DNA of 20,563 nucleotides. Source: an uncultured Granulosicoccus sp. (GTDB taxonomy: Bacteria > Pseudomonadota > Gammaproteobacteria > Granulosicoccales > Granulosicoccaceae). Position numbers and translations under genes: made by a program. The notes beneath the pieces are model-generated. The model saw nothing but the letters and a program-made list of their open reading frames with translations, had not been told where the DNA came from and ran no database searches. How positions within the stretch are numbered: position 1 is the first letter of the stretch; each line of letters opens with the position of its first letter. Of this stretch, positions 1 to 7,947 are shown piece after piece. Where the stretch lies: assembly GCA_938016235.1 (NCBI GenBank), contig CALLPU010000054.1, positions 1-20,563 of the forward strand. The letters are read 5' to 3'.

Positions 1-1
1 T

Positions 2-2068
2 TCTTTCTCTGCCTCGGGTGAGGCCAGCATTGAGCTGGAATTGACCGTACAACTTAACCCCACACTCGATGAAGCACAGAACAGATTGATAATGAAACCC
101 GACATCTCTCTTGAAGCGAGTGTTGAGCAACGAAACATCAACGTCGATGTTGATGATTCGTTGCTGCGCAAGGTGCTGGAGGAGATCATCGAAGATCAGA
201 TAGATGACGCGCTTGACGAACAGCGGCTGGTTGAGGCTATTCGTAATCTGGAAGAGAAGCTGGATGATGCTTTGAGCCAGGCGTTGGATTCTGATGGCCG
301 TCTCATTGTGGAGTTGCCGGTACCCACCGATGAGCAGGTGGCAGCGCTGTATCGTACGCTGTCGCCAGACGGTGACTGGATGCTGGCCCGCGGCTTCGTG
401 GGTACTCAAAGAGTGAGCTTGCTGGCGGCATTACTCGCCGGAGACAACGATAAGATCAGTGCGATATTCAGTGACGCTGCGCAGTGTGAAGTGGCGGGTA
501 TTCTGCAAACCGATCTGTCCCGCCCGACGATGTATACACTGAACGAAAACGGTTGCGAGCTTGCTGATTCGTTGCACAGCGCTACACCCGATCAATCAGC
601 ATCTGGAACGGCAAACAGCTGGTATGCCGATGCGCAGTGCCAGGTTCCGATCGACTTCTATCCGACTACCACACAGGACTACTGCGATGCCGTGCTGAAT
701 AACAACCGCTTGGGAAACGCGGATTCGCGTCGTGAACAGCTAGGTCGTTGGACGTTCTCTCCCGGCACACGGTTCGATATCGGTGCAGTGCCGCTGCAAG
801 GGCGCACGCAACCTTTCACACAGCGTGTTCAGTACAAGCAAGTGGCAACCTCGATGGGGCAATGCGCACTGGAGATGCGGATTCATTCTGCGCAGGCGTC
901 CTATTCACAGACAGCGCCATCTTCCTCACCACAGCGAGCCTTGATTGCTTTTCACGGCGGTAGCTGGCAACGCCGTTCCTCGGGTGCGTTGGGTATAGAG
1001 GCGTTGGCTGCACAATTTGTTCAACAGGGTTTTGTTGTCTTTGCACCGTTCTACCGGCTTATTGGTACCGCTGAAGGAACAGAGGCCTGTAACGACGCAT
1101 CCCTTGAGTCCGTGCTTGAAGATGCCAGTGACGCACTGACGTGGGTTAAAGACAACGCGGCGCGTTATGGGGTTTCTGGTGATCCTGTGTTGTTTGGGCA
1201 ATCAGCCGGTGGCCACCTGGCGGGCGTGTTGGCAGTAGAGCGTCCAGACGATGTGGGCAGTGCCGTGTTGTTCTATGCCCCCACCGATTTTACGAATTTT
1301 GCTCAGCAGCTGCTGCAGGGTCAATTTGATACGCAAACAGGGCAGAGGCTGTTGGAGACTGTGGTGAGGCAGGATATTAATTCGCTCAACCTTCAGGATC
1401 CGCTCATTCAACGCAACACGCTCACCACTCGCATAGCAGCCGATCCGTCGGTTATGCCGCCGTTTTTCATATTGCACGGGAAGCAGGATACGGTACTGCC
1501 TGTGAGTCAATCCCTGCGTCTGTGCAACGCGTTCGCTGGAAATCCTGATCAGGGTCCGGCATCAGAATTGGCCGGTACTGCGCCGGAATTAAGGCAGATT
1601 GTGCGTTGCGGGTTCAACGGTAGCGAACTGCATCTGATCACAGAGGGTGAGCATGCGCTGGATCTGTGCATTGCCGATGAACTGTGTCTGGCAGGGTCTG
1701 CGGAAAGTGCCGAGCTCACCAGAGCGTCGGTAGAAAGCATGCTGCAGTGGATTGGAACCGCTGGATTAAACGATGATGAGCCTGATAAGACCGGCACCGG
1801 GTCAGTCGGTTTTGTGTTGCTGTTGTTGCTACTGGCTCTTAAGGTATGCCCGATAGGCCTTCGAACGGGTGCCTTGCCACGAACAAAGACAGACTCGCTG
1901 AACGCCACATTATCAACTGGACGGACCACTAGGTGCCTGTGCCGTAGTGCATCAGAAAAATTGCTTGTGCCATTGCAGTGTGTAGCCCACGGCGCACACC
2001 ACGGCTATCAGGCAAGCAAGCCCCACCCACCATCGTTGAATAGCGACATCGTGTGGCTGGTTGCTTGA
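2..2068 (+). CDS. Exported alpha/beta hydrolase (esterase/lipase-like), 5' truncated, probable frameshifted C-terminus
   Basis: The frame is open to the left window edge, so the true start and any signal peptide lie outside. Numbering from the TTG at 41, residues about 20-90 are acidic and helical (coiled-coil-like). The hydrolase domain spans about 295-545. It shows the oxyanion-hole HGG (305-307), the nucleophile elbow GQSAGG with Ser388, an acid candidate Asp483 in HGKQD and His538 in GEH. This matches the carboxylesterase/BD-FAE-like alpha/beta hydrolase fold; the substrate is unknown. Several Cys residues suggest a disulphide-bearing extracytoplasmic protein. After residue 575 comes a Gly-rich turn and a Leu-rich segment (GSVGFVLLLLLLAL), like a GlyGly-CTERM sorting tail. 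That tail should stop after a few basic residues, but the frame runs about 75 residues further and 117 nt into the opposite cytochrome b gene. A stop in the +1 frame at 1854-1856 is the likely native end. Confidence 0.8.
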   Translation, partial: SFSASGEASIELELTVQLNPTLDEAQNRLIMKPDISLEASVEQRNINVDVDDSLLRKVLEEIIEDQIDDALDEQRLVEAIRNLEEKLDDALSQALDSDGRLIVELPVPTDEQVAALYRTLSPDGDWMLARGFVGTQRVSLLAALLAGDNDKISAIFSDAAQCEVAGILQTDLSRPTMYTLNENGCELADSLHSATPDQSASGTANSWYADAQCQVPIDFYPTTTQDYCDAVLNNNRLGNADSRREQLGRWTFSPGTRFDIGAVPLQGRTQPFTQRVQYKQVATSMGQCALEMRIHSAQASYSQTAPSSSPQRALIAFHGGSWQRRSSGALGIEALAAQFVQQGFVVFAPFYRLIGTAEGTEACNDASLESVLEDASDALTWVKDNAARYGVSGDPVLFGQSAGGHLAGVLAVERPDDVGSAVLFYAPTDFTNFAQQLLQGQFDTQTGQRLLETVVRQDINSLNLQDPLIQRNTLTTRIAADPSVMPPFFILHGKQDTVLPVSQSLRLCNAFAGNPDQGPASELAGTAPELRQIVRCGFNGSELHLITEGEHALDLCIADELCLAGSAESAELTRASVESMLQWIGTAGLNDDEPDKTGTGSVGFVLLLLLLALKVCPIGLRTGALPRTKTDSLNATLSTGRTTRCLCRSASEKLLVPLQCVAHGAHHGYQASKPHPPSLNSDIVWLVA

Positions 2069-2650
2069 TGTCCAGTTCATGCGTCCGGTGATCATCGGCC
2101 AAATCAGATTCTTACCCGCATACAGCCAGTACAGAAGGATCATGGCGATGTGTATGCACACAACCACCAGTATCAGCTCGGCATTCAGATGGTGAATTCG
2201 ATACAGCCAGTCGGTGAGATCGCTTCCCAATGCTCCATAGAATGCACCTTCAACCAGCTCATCCTCGTCTGCGATGAACATGCCTGTGACCGCTTGTGTC
2301 GTCAGTGACAACAGCATGATCACAACGGCCCAGGAACCCGCAGCGTTGTGCCCACGGGTATCGTCAACCTGCCGTTTAAACAGGGATGAAAGGTGGGAGA
2401 ACGCGTGGCCAGGGTGCTGCACCAGTCGATTGAGCCTGACATTGCTGCTGCCCAGCAGGCCCCACAAAAGGCGAAACAGTATCAGCGCCAGAACACATTC
2501 GCCGACAAAACGGTGCCAGTCAAAAAACTGAAAACCTGTGGACCCGGAGTACAGCATGAACAACACTGCTGCCGCCAGGGCCCAGTGAAACAGACGCGTC
2601 CATGCGTCCCACACGTAAACGACTCTGGACCGAGGGCTATCCGATTTCAT
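1952..2650 (-). CDS. Cytochrome b561-family membrane protein
   Basis: Predicted integral b-type cytochrome passing electrons between the quinone pool and the periplasmic cytochrome c encoded just upstream. Numbering from the GTG at 2659, there are four main hydrophobic helices at about 26-43, 50-70, 109-130 and 158-181, plus a C-terminal one at about 209-228. Candidate haem ligands are His25 (RLFHW), His49, His156/157 and His170, the usual layout of bacterial cytochrome b561 / Ni-hydrogenase b-type subunits. Length (about 232-235 residues) is normal. I place the start at the ATG at 2650 because a GAG sits 8 nt upstream; the in-frame GTG at 2659 is the alternative. It follows the cytochrome c' gene after about 50 nt on the same strand, so the two are probably one operon. 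Its 3' end is overlapped by the extended frame of the convergent hydrolase. Confidence 0.88.
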   Translation of the reverse strand: MKSDSPRSRVVYVWDAWTRLFHWALAAAVLFMLYSGSTGFQFFDWHRFVGECVLALILFRLLWGLLGSSNVRLNRLVQHPGHAFSHLSSLFKRQVDDTRGHNAAGSWAVVIMLLSLTTQAVTGMFIADEDELVEGAFYGALGSDLTDWLYRIHHLNAELILVVVCIHIAMILLYWLYAGKNLIWPMITGRMNWTSSNQPHDVAIQRWWVGLACLIAVVCAVGYTLQWHKQFF

Positions 2651-2699
2651 GTCGTTCACTCGCGTGCTTTACGTGTTTACAAACCGAATCTATAACACT

Positions 2700-3179
2700 T
2701 TATTTTTTCTCGGCGCGGTAGTCATCATGGCAGCCTTTGCAGGATGCTCCGACATCCCCCATGGCACCTTTTAGCTCATCAAGGCCATTGCCGGCGACGG
2801 GCACCAGTGCCGCTGTTGCTGTTTTCAAGGCATCGGCCTTTTCCACGATGGCCGGAAAAGTAGACCAGATCACGGGCAGCGCGCGGGTTCTTGCATTCCC
2901 TTCCGTCTCGTTATCGGATCCCTGTGGCCAGAACTGGCTTTGCCCAAGGTTGGCGGCTGCGTCGAGGTTTTCGGCAGCCTCCAGTGCTATGTCGGCGTCA
3001 TAGTCCATTTTGCCTTTGGCCATGGCACTCAAAATACCGATATTAAAGCCGTAGAGTTGAAACATGGCCTGGCGAGCCTTGATGGCCTTATCGTGTGGTC
3101 CATCGTCTGCCAAAGCGCCGGTACCGAATCCAACTAACAAGGCCGCTATGGGCAATGTCTGACGAATTGTCTTTCGCAT
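2700..3179 (-). CDS. Cytochrome c' (class II c-type cytochrome), periplasmic
   Basis: 159 residues. A Sec signal peptide occupies about 1-24, with probable cleavage after ALA. The mature part is all-helical with a single haem motif CKGCH at 147-151 close to the C-terminus, the hallmark of class II cytochromes c. The early RQAMFQLYGFN segment matches the first helix of cytochrome c' / c-556. Such proteins carry electrons or bind NO in the periplasm; which applies here cannot be told. The start is well supported, with AGGAGA 9 nt before the ATG. It is followed by the cytochrome b561 gene, and a di-haem partnership between b and c' is the simplest reading. It is divergent from the LysR gene across an intergenic palindrome, so LysR control is likely. 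Confidence 0.92.
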   Translation of the reverse strand: MRKTIRQTLPIAALLVGFGTGALADDGPHDKAIKARQAMFQLYGFNIGILSAMAKGKMDYDADIALEAAENLDAAANLGQSQFWPQGSDNETEGNARTRALPVIWSTFPAIVEKADALKTATAALVPVAGNGLDELKGAMGDVGASCKGCHDDYRAEKK

Positions 3180-3245
3180 GGAAATTTTCTCCTGAGGTGG
3201 TCGTCCACCGTACCAACGCTCTGCGTCTGGTTCATCACTTTGTTA

Positions 3246-3291
3246 TGTGCAAAATTGCACACAGTCGGTTCATAATTGCACATGCAGGTGC
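3246..3291. promoter_or_regulatory. Probable LysR operator: palindrome plus repeated half-site between divergent genes
   Basis: A perfect inverted repeat TGTGCAA-AA-TTGCACA lies at 3246-3261. The half-site TTGCACA recurs at 3276-3282, exactly 21 nt (two helical turns) downstream, and GCAC-N6-GTGC follows at 3278-3291. The region separates cytochrome c' (minus) from the LysR gene (plus), the classic place for LysR recognition and activation sites. The second half-site overlaps a possible -35 (TTGCAC, 3276-3281) with CATACT 18 nt later, which would allow autorepression. Seen: the repeats and spacing. Inferred: binding by the neighbouring regulator. Confidence 0.6.
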
Positions 3292-3333
3292 GCTTGAGCC
3301 ATACTAAAAGCCACTGTGACAGCAATACCCCTC

Positions 3334-4254
3334 ATGAGCACGGATCGTTGGAACTGGGATCACCTGCGGTATTTTCTGGCGCTGGCTGACTGCGGGACGT
3401 TGTCTGCGGCGGGTCGTCAGCTGGACGTCAGCCATACCACTGTCTTGCGACGCGTCAAGGCATTTGAATTGTCGTTGCAGACGCGTCTGTTTGAACATAC
3501 GACGTCGGGCTATCAACTCACGGAATCTGGCACCGAGCTTATGGTGCAGGCAACGTCGCTAAAAAATTCCCTGGACGCGGTCGCGCGCAATATCGGCAGT
3601 GCCGATCATGAGCTGGTAGGTGATGTGCTCATCGCTACCACAGATTCGCTGGCGTTCATTCTCATGCCGCCGCTGATCAAGCAGCTGACCGACCTGTACC
3701 CGGACTTATCGCTCAAGGTTCACATGGGTATTCACATGAGTAACGTTCAGAACCGAGAGGCTGATATTGCGATACGAGCCTGCAAGGAGCCTCCGGATGA
3801 ATTGATCGGGCGACGAATAGGATCAGTGGTTTTTTCGGCATGTGTATCGCGCGAATACGCCGAGATGCATGGCCTGCGTGACTTCCCGGCCGATACTGCC
3901 AAACATAAATTCATCATGCTTGATGAGAATTTCACGGGTGTGCCGTTTCATGACTGGATGAGTTCGCGCGTAAGCCCTGATGCATCCATTGTGGAAGTGA
4001 ATAATTTCCTGCTCGCCAAAGCCATGTGTGTTGCCGGTCTGGGTATCACCGTGTTGCCCAGTTACATGCTCGAGGACGCCGATCATCTGCTAGAGCTGCG
4101 TACACAAACGCCAATCGATCAAAACTCGTTGTGGATAGTATCTCACTCAGATCTGCGGGATACGGCGCGCATGAGGTTGGTGAGGCAATTCCTGTTCGAC
4201 GCCTTGTCGACAACCTTCGCTGGTCAATCGCTATCGTCGAATTCCTCCAGCTGA
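3334..4254 (+). CDS. LysR-family transcriptional regulator
   Basis: 306 residues from the ATG at 3334. The N-terminal winged helix-turn-helix (about 8-66) opens with WNWDHLRYFLAL and holds the usual GTLSAAGRQLDVSHTTVLRRV helix-turn-helix around 21-41. A LysR substrate-binding domain (about 92-295) follows, including the conserved DIAIR segment and the late GLGITVLPSYM motif. The effector is unknown. A GTG at 3316 would add 6 residues. I prefer the ATG because the best -10 candidate (CATACT, near 3300) would leave almost no leader for the GTG; neither start has a strong ribosome binding site. It is divergent from the cytochrome c'/b561 operon and probably controls it. Its last 31 nt overlap the 3' end of the convergent immunity gene. 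Confidence 0.9.
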   Translation: MSTDRWNWDHLRYFLALADCGTLSAAGRQLDVSHTTVLRRVKAFELSLQTRLFEHTTSGYQLTESGTELMVQATSLKNSLDAVARNIGSADHELVGDVLIATTDSLAFILMPPLIKQLTDLYPDLSLKVHMGIHMSNVQNREADIAIRACKEPPDELIGRRIGSVVFSACVSREYAEMHGLRDFPADTAKHKFIMLDENFTGVPFHDWMSSRVSPDASIVEVNNFLLAKAMCVAGLGITVLPSYMLEDADHLLELRTQTPIDQNSLWIVSHSDLRDTARMRLVRQFLFDALSTTFAGQSLSSNSSS

Positions 4255-4892
4255 GCGGCGAGCCATTCATCGAGTTCGAGCGCGAAGTTATCGACTTCCT
4301 CAACATCGTCATCGGCTCCCCAGATGATGTAGGGGCATGCTGTATCGTCGGATACTTCGAAGCCGAGCATGTTGGATCCAATCTCAAACACGCTGACAAA
4401 GTTGCCGGGAACATCTGAAGCTGCCGGCAAAAGAGTGCGCACCTTATCCAGCGGTTGTAATCCGGTCATCTCATCAAACAGGTCGATGAAACCATCGTGA
4501 ATGGCATAAACAGACGCCAATGCATCATGAATCGCGGAGGGAATGGCATGAGGAAATACAGTCGTCGGGCGCCCGGCGATGAACACGTTCATTGCATCAG
4601 ACATTGTGAAAACGTACAGTAGATGATGTGCCGTTTGATGGCGTAACGTGATCAGGGCGACGGTTTGCAGCTTCTGGCAGATGACCTTGGCAGTATTTTC
4701 CAGACCGGCCTGGTTGAGCCACGTGCTCTGCACGAAATCATCGAGTGTGATTTGCCCGGATAGCAACGGTAACCAGTCCAGTGGAACACCCGCAACCGGC
4801 TGGTAGCTTTCCGATGGCAGTTGCACTGTGGAAACTGATTCTATTCCACGTTCTTCCAGCCAATTTAACAATACGGGTTCGCTGATTTCCAT
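4224..4892 (-). CDS. Putative immunity protein, SUKH (SMI1/KNR4)-like
   Basis: 222 residues, acidic, no signal peptide, cytoplasmic. The central part (about 115-145) reads SVYAIHDGFIDLF followed by TGLQPL. This resembles the Tyr/HDG...G-L pattern of SMI1/KNR4 (SUKH) domains, which are common immunity proteins for nuclease toxins. The C-terminal 30 residues are strongly acidic, which would suit binding the basic HNH nuclease domain encoded just before it. The gene starts 3 nt after the toxin stop codon, the standard effector-immunity arrangement. Known: SUKH proteins often sit beside HNH toxins. Inferred: that this one neutralises the adjacent DUF4150-HNH protein. Family assignment by eye is moderate; the immunity role rests mainly on position. 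Confidence 0.65.
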   Translation of the reverse strand: MEISEPVLLNWLEERGIESVSTVQLPSESYQPVAGVPLDWLPLLSGQITLDDFVQSTWLNQAGLENTAKVICQKLQTVALITLRHQTAHHLLYVFTMSDAMNVFIAGRPTTVFPHAIPSAIHDALASVYAIHDGFIDLFDEMTGLQPLDKVRTLLPAASDVPGNFVSVFEIGSNMLGFEVSDDTACPYIIWGADDDVEEVDNFALELDEWLAAQLEEFDDSD

Positions 4893-4895
4893 GGC

Positions 4896-5795
4896 TTATC
4901 CACACGGTAGGGATTTGATCTGGTTTTTCAGATTTTTTATGGACTTGTTGGTTACCGTTCGCGCGGTCTTGCGGGTTGCCGCCAGAGAACCGGATGTGAA
5001 ATCCAGACCTCTGGACTTGTGTTGTGTCCACGTGTGCCAAAGCCTTGCGCACTTGGAGCTATTACACGATTTGCACAGACCCACAAAATTACTGGGCGTT
5101 TCTGCGATCTTTACCTGGTTGTCCTGGCTCAGGCAGGCAAATCCCGGCATGCGAGAGAAGATATTCATGGGCACAATATGATCAGCTGCCAACCTGGACG
5201 GAGATGATCCGCAAGCAGCACAAACCTTGGGTGATCGGGTATTGACTGCGTTTCTGGATGCGCTGGAAGGTGATTTACGGCGTAGTCTTTTCTTGTCGGA
5301 TGCAGAAGGCGATGTCGGGCAGCTTTTCTTGCAGGGTTTGTCAATCGTGTTGGGAGGCGCGGTAGTGTCGATATTCGGCCATGGTCCGGTGTTCATGCTG
5401 CTGCCATGATTATGAGTGGTCAGATCCAGATGTCGATCAACATTCTGACCTTCAACCTTGACGTTCATTGACCATGCAGAAAAGTAAGCCTTGCCTTTTG
5501 TCTTTGAGGTAACGATGCCCTTTTTCTGAGCGCATCCCGCCTCATTTCCCATGCTGGTCTTGTAGTAGGACTTGTTCTTGAGCATGAGCTCCTTGCCGGA
5601 GATTTTTACTTTCTTGCTGCCACCTTTGGTATCGGACGCCTTCGCGGTATTGGGGTAGGGAACGGGAATTCCCGTAGGCGTTGGAGGTACCTTGTCTGGC
5701 GGGGTGAAACACACATCCGGAAAGCAACAGATGGTTTTGCCGGATCCTTTTTTACAGGAGATCTCTCTGTTATTCGCGAACACGTTGTTAGCCAT
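4896..5795 (-). CDS. T6SS effector: DUF4150 (PAAR-like) domain fused to C-terminal HNH nuclease
   Basis: 299 residues from the ATG at 5795, chosen over an upstream in-frame TTG at 5822 because AAGGAG lies 9 nt before it and the protein then opens with the family-typical MANNVFANN. Residues 1-135 are a DUF4150 PAAR-like domain, with a Cys-rich start, a GIPVPYPN motif (42-49, a variant of PIPY) and HNHGSSMNT near its end. These cap the T6SS spike. After a basic, Ser/Pro/Lys-rich linker (about 150-190), residues 191-256 form an HNH/treble-clef nuclease. Cys192/Cys195 and Cys241/Cys244 are likely zinc ligands, with DHI (Asp205-His206) and Asn236 in the core, then CNSSK. The likely target is DNA of a recipient cell. 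It begins 4 nt after the preceding gene and its ribosome binding site lies inside that gene's end. The immunity gene follows. Confidence 0.85.
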   Translation of the reverse strand: MANNVFANNREISCKKGSGKTICCFPDVCFTPPDKVPPTPTGIPVPYPNTAKASDTKGGSKKVKISGKELMLKNKSYYKTSMGNEAGCAQKKGIVTSKTKGKAYFSAWSMNVKVEGQNVDRHLDLTTHNHGSSMNTGPWPNIDTTAPPNTIDKPCKKSCPTSPSASDKKRLRRKSPSSASRNAVNTRSPKVCAACGSSPSRLAADHIVPMNIFSRMPGFACLSQDNQVKIAETPSNFVGLCKSCNSSKCARLWHTWTQHKSRGLDFTSGSLAATRKTARTVTNKSIKNLKNQIKSLPCG

Positions 5796-5799
5796 TGAG

Positions 5800-6828
5800 T
5801 CATGCTCCTTGTGATTCCACAATCATTGAGCTTCTCTTGCCATCTGCATCGCCAAAATGCAGCATTACATTCCCATTTTTGGTGAGTCCGTTGTTAGTCA
5901 GGTAATACTGATAAGCCAGCATGGCGACACCGGAGGCGCAGCCGATTTCACCGATACTGTCGGTCAGGTGAAGGAGGTCCATTTCATCAACCCGGGTGTG
6001 CAGTGTTCGGGACAGGGCCAGGCTGGCCTCCTTGAAATAGTAATGCTCTCCCGTCATGTCTGCCAGCCGATACTGTATGTGGTGCATGGGCACATCGGCT
6101 TCAGCCAACGCCGCTTTCATTGCAGCAGAGAGCCCATCAGCTCGCAAAGGTTGTCCCGAGCCGATAGGTGCGGTTTCCATGCCGTAGCCGATACCGCGTA
6201 TCAGAAGCTTGCTTCCCGGTTCATTCGTGTTTGCACCCACCACGACGGTGGCACAAGCCTCCCCGGGAATAAATCCGTTCGAATTCTGACTGGTTAACAA
6301 CCGGTCCAGCTCTTCATGATGTTTGAGGGTATGTTCCGACAGGTAGCTGTCAACACCACAGATCAGCGCTTGTTCAGCCGCCGCTTCAACAATTTTCTGC
6401 CTGGCGTGCCGCATGGCAACAGACATGGCAGTATGTCCATGGCTAAGAATGCGTGAGCCTGTACCAAATCTTACGTCAAGTTTCTCTTCTATCTGTTCTA
6501 GAAAAAGATCTTCTTCAGTGATGGAGCGGCCTGGAAACCCTTTCTCTGGAAGGCACAAGAACAACGGCGTGTGAGACAGATCAGACAGCCCGGAGTGCGA
6601 CAGGCAGTCTGCGATACTCATCGCTGCCAGTTCGACAAGCTTTTGCGTACCGCGCCAAGGCTCCTGTAACGTAATTTCGCTGGCGATGATGGGTTCGCCA
6701 CCGCTATCAATGAAGCGGGATTCCTGAAAGTTGTCCAGAGCACAACGAATAGCCACACCGCTACTGTCGATGTTTAATCCGACGCCGGTAATCATACTGG
6801 CACCGGTTATCGCAACAGGGGAGCTCAT
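5800..6828 (-). CDS. Beta-ketoacyl-synthase-like (thiolase fold) protein of T6SS cassette, probably non-catalytic
   Basis: 342 residues from the ATG at 6828, which shares one base with the stop of the DUF2169 gene (TGATG), so translation is probably coupled. The thiolase fold shows in the opening VAITGASMITGVG, in ALICGVDSYL (about 154-163), in GFIPGEACATVVVG (185-198) and in SIGEIGCASG (291-300). These match ketoacyl synthase blocks. The usual catalytic positions look lost: the nucleophile region reads SHGHTAMS (129-136) without a Cys, and the HGTGT and KS..GH blocks are replaced by ADMTGEHYY (256-264) and TDSIGEIG (289-296). Such proteins recur between DUF2169 and DUF4150 genes in T6SS loci; a scaffold or loading role is an inference. 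An upstream in-frame start at 6924 would lie inside the DUF2169 gene and is not favoured. Confidence 0.8.
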   Translation of the reverse strand: MSSPVAITGASMITGVGLNIDSSGVAIRCALDNFQESRFIDSGGEPIIASEITLQEPWRGTQKLVELAAMSIADCLSHSGLSDLSHTPLFLCLPEKGFPGRSITEEDLFLEQIEEKLDVRFGTGSRILSHGHTAMSVAMRHARQKIVEAAAEQALICGVDSYLSEHTLKHHEELDRLLTSQNSNGFIPGEACATVVVGANTNEPGSKLLIRGIGYGMETAPIGSGQPLRADGLSAAMKAALAEADVPMHHIQYRLADMTGEHYYFKEASLALSRTLHTRVDEMDLLHLTDSIGEIGCASGVAMLAYQYYLTNNGLTKNGNVMLHFGDADGKRSSMIVESQGA

Positions 6829-7946
6829 CAGCTGCCCTCTTCCTGTTCGCGGATTTTCTGCTGTTTTATCAACGCCGCCAGGCTGGGGTAAAACGTCTTG
6901 CCTGTATTGCGTGCCCGCCACCAAGCCTTTGATGCGCTGCCAACCAGAGCTTCCTGTACTTCGTACATGTCATTTCTGAGCTTTACGCTGGCTCGCCAGG
7001 TCATCGTAAATCGATTCTCGTCAGGTTCGAGAACCAGCGTATCGAGTGTGGCAAGTTTGTCTTCGCGTTGAGATTTCTTCTTGAAGAATGAAACAGGCAG
7101 ACTGGCTGTCGGTAACTCGAAGACGCGTTTACCGTCTTCGGTCAGATTGAGAAGTGCCACCTTCTCTCCACCTTTCAAAAAAGGCGCCTGTTGATCTTCC
7201 GGCGCACATTGGTAATACAACTCGTTAAAATCCGGGGGTAGAAACGGGAAGTGCTCTTCCAGCCATTCGTCGTCATAGGTACCACCGAGCTTGTATCGTG
7301 GTAACCATCCCCTGCCTATGGGGCCGAGTGACATGGGTTTGTAGTTACCGTCAGGGTTAACGATCGGGACACCACATTCTTCGGTGCAAGGAGCTGGTGT
7401 GTTGTCCATCGGTGTTTCGCCAGGTTCTTTGCGATAGCCAATACCCACGGGATTCAGCATGTACGGATCGTGTCTGGTTTCGTCGTGGTGGGAACGGTCT
7501 ACTCCTCCAAATGCAATATCGTAGGTGATTGCACGTTTGACAAATGGTTGTGCTGCGCCTGGCACATATCCGTTTGAGGTGGCAATCCAGAACCTGTCTC
7601 CATGGACATTCAGTACTTTACTTAATCCACCCACCTTGAACCCGGCCTGCACTACTGACGCGTCTCGGCCACCAGGAGCATAGGCGGAACCCACCACGGT
7701 GATATCGCATCTGTGTTTGACAGGTGCGTAGTCCGCTTCGTACAACGGTGAGGAGAATCCGGGTTCACCGGAAAACGTGTCTGCCTCAATCAGGGGTACC
7801 TGCTTCTCCAGCAAGCCGGGTTTTTCATTAACGCTGCGAGGAATGTTGAACGTGCCCTTGATCGCCAGAACAATACATTCCTGTCCAGAGGGTTCCATAC
7901 CCATCGTGTAACCGGTAACCATCTCCGTATTGTTCAGAACCTGCAT
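6828..7946 (-). CDS. DUF2169-domain T6SS adaptor/chaperone
   Basis: 372 residues from the ATG at 7946, 1 nt after the previous stop; a TTG at 7955 is an alternative that overlaps it. The N-terminus (NNTEMVTGYTM, then ECIVLAIKGTFNIP) and the central blocks GFKVGGLSKVLNVHGDRFW, AITYDIAFGGVDRS and NPVGIGYR are the recognisable DUF2169 pattern, and domain length is normal. DUF2169 proteins are known from T6SS loci as adaptors that help load effectors or PAAR-like caps onto the spike. Here the likely client is the DUF4150-HNH effector two genes downstream. The protein is cytoplasmic with no signal peptide or membrane segment. The C-terminal 40 residues are basic and Trp-rich (SKAWWRAR). Confidence 0.87.
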   Translation of the reverse strand: MQVLNNTEMVTGYTMGMEPSGQECIVLAIKGTFNIPRSVNEKPGLLEKQVPLIEADTFSGEPGFSSPLYEADYAPVKHRCDITVVGSAYAPGGRDASVVQAGFKVGGLSKVLNVHGDRFWIATSNGYVPGAAQPFVKRAITYDIAFGGVDRSHHDETRHDPYMLNPVGIGYRKEPGETPMDNTPAPCTEECGVPIVNPDGNYKPMSLGPIGRGWLPRYKLGGTYDDEWLEEHFPFLPPDFNELYYQCAPEDQQAPFLKGGEKVALLNLTEDGKRVFELPTASLPVSFFKKKSQREDKLATLDTLVLEPDENRFTMTWRASVKLRNDMYEVQEALVGSASKAWWRARNTGKTFYPSLAALIKQQKIREQEEGS

Positions 7947-7947
7947 G

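Noticed and set aside
6829..6924. Longer N-terminus for the ketoacyl-synthase-like protein
   Set aside because: These 32 codons are inside the DUF2169 gene and lack family similarity; the ATG at 6828 gives the normal opening and a TGATG coupling.
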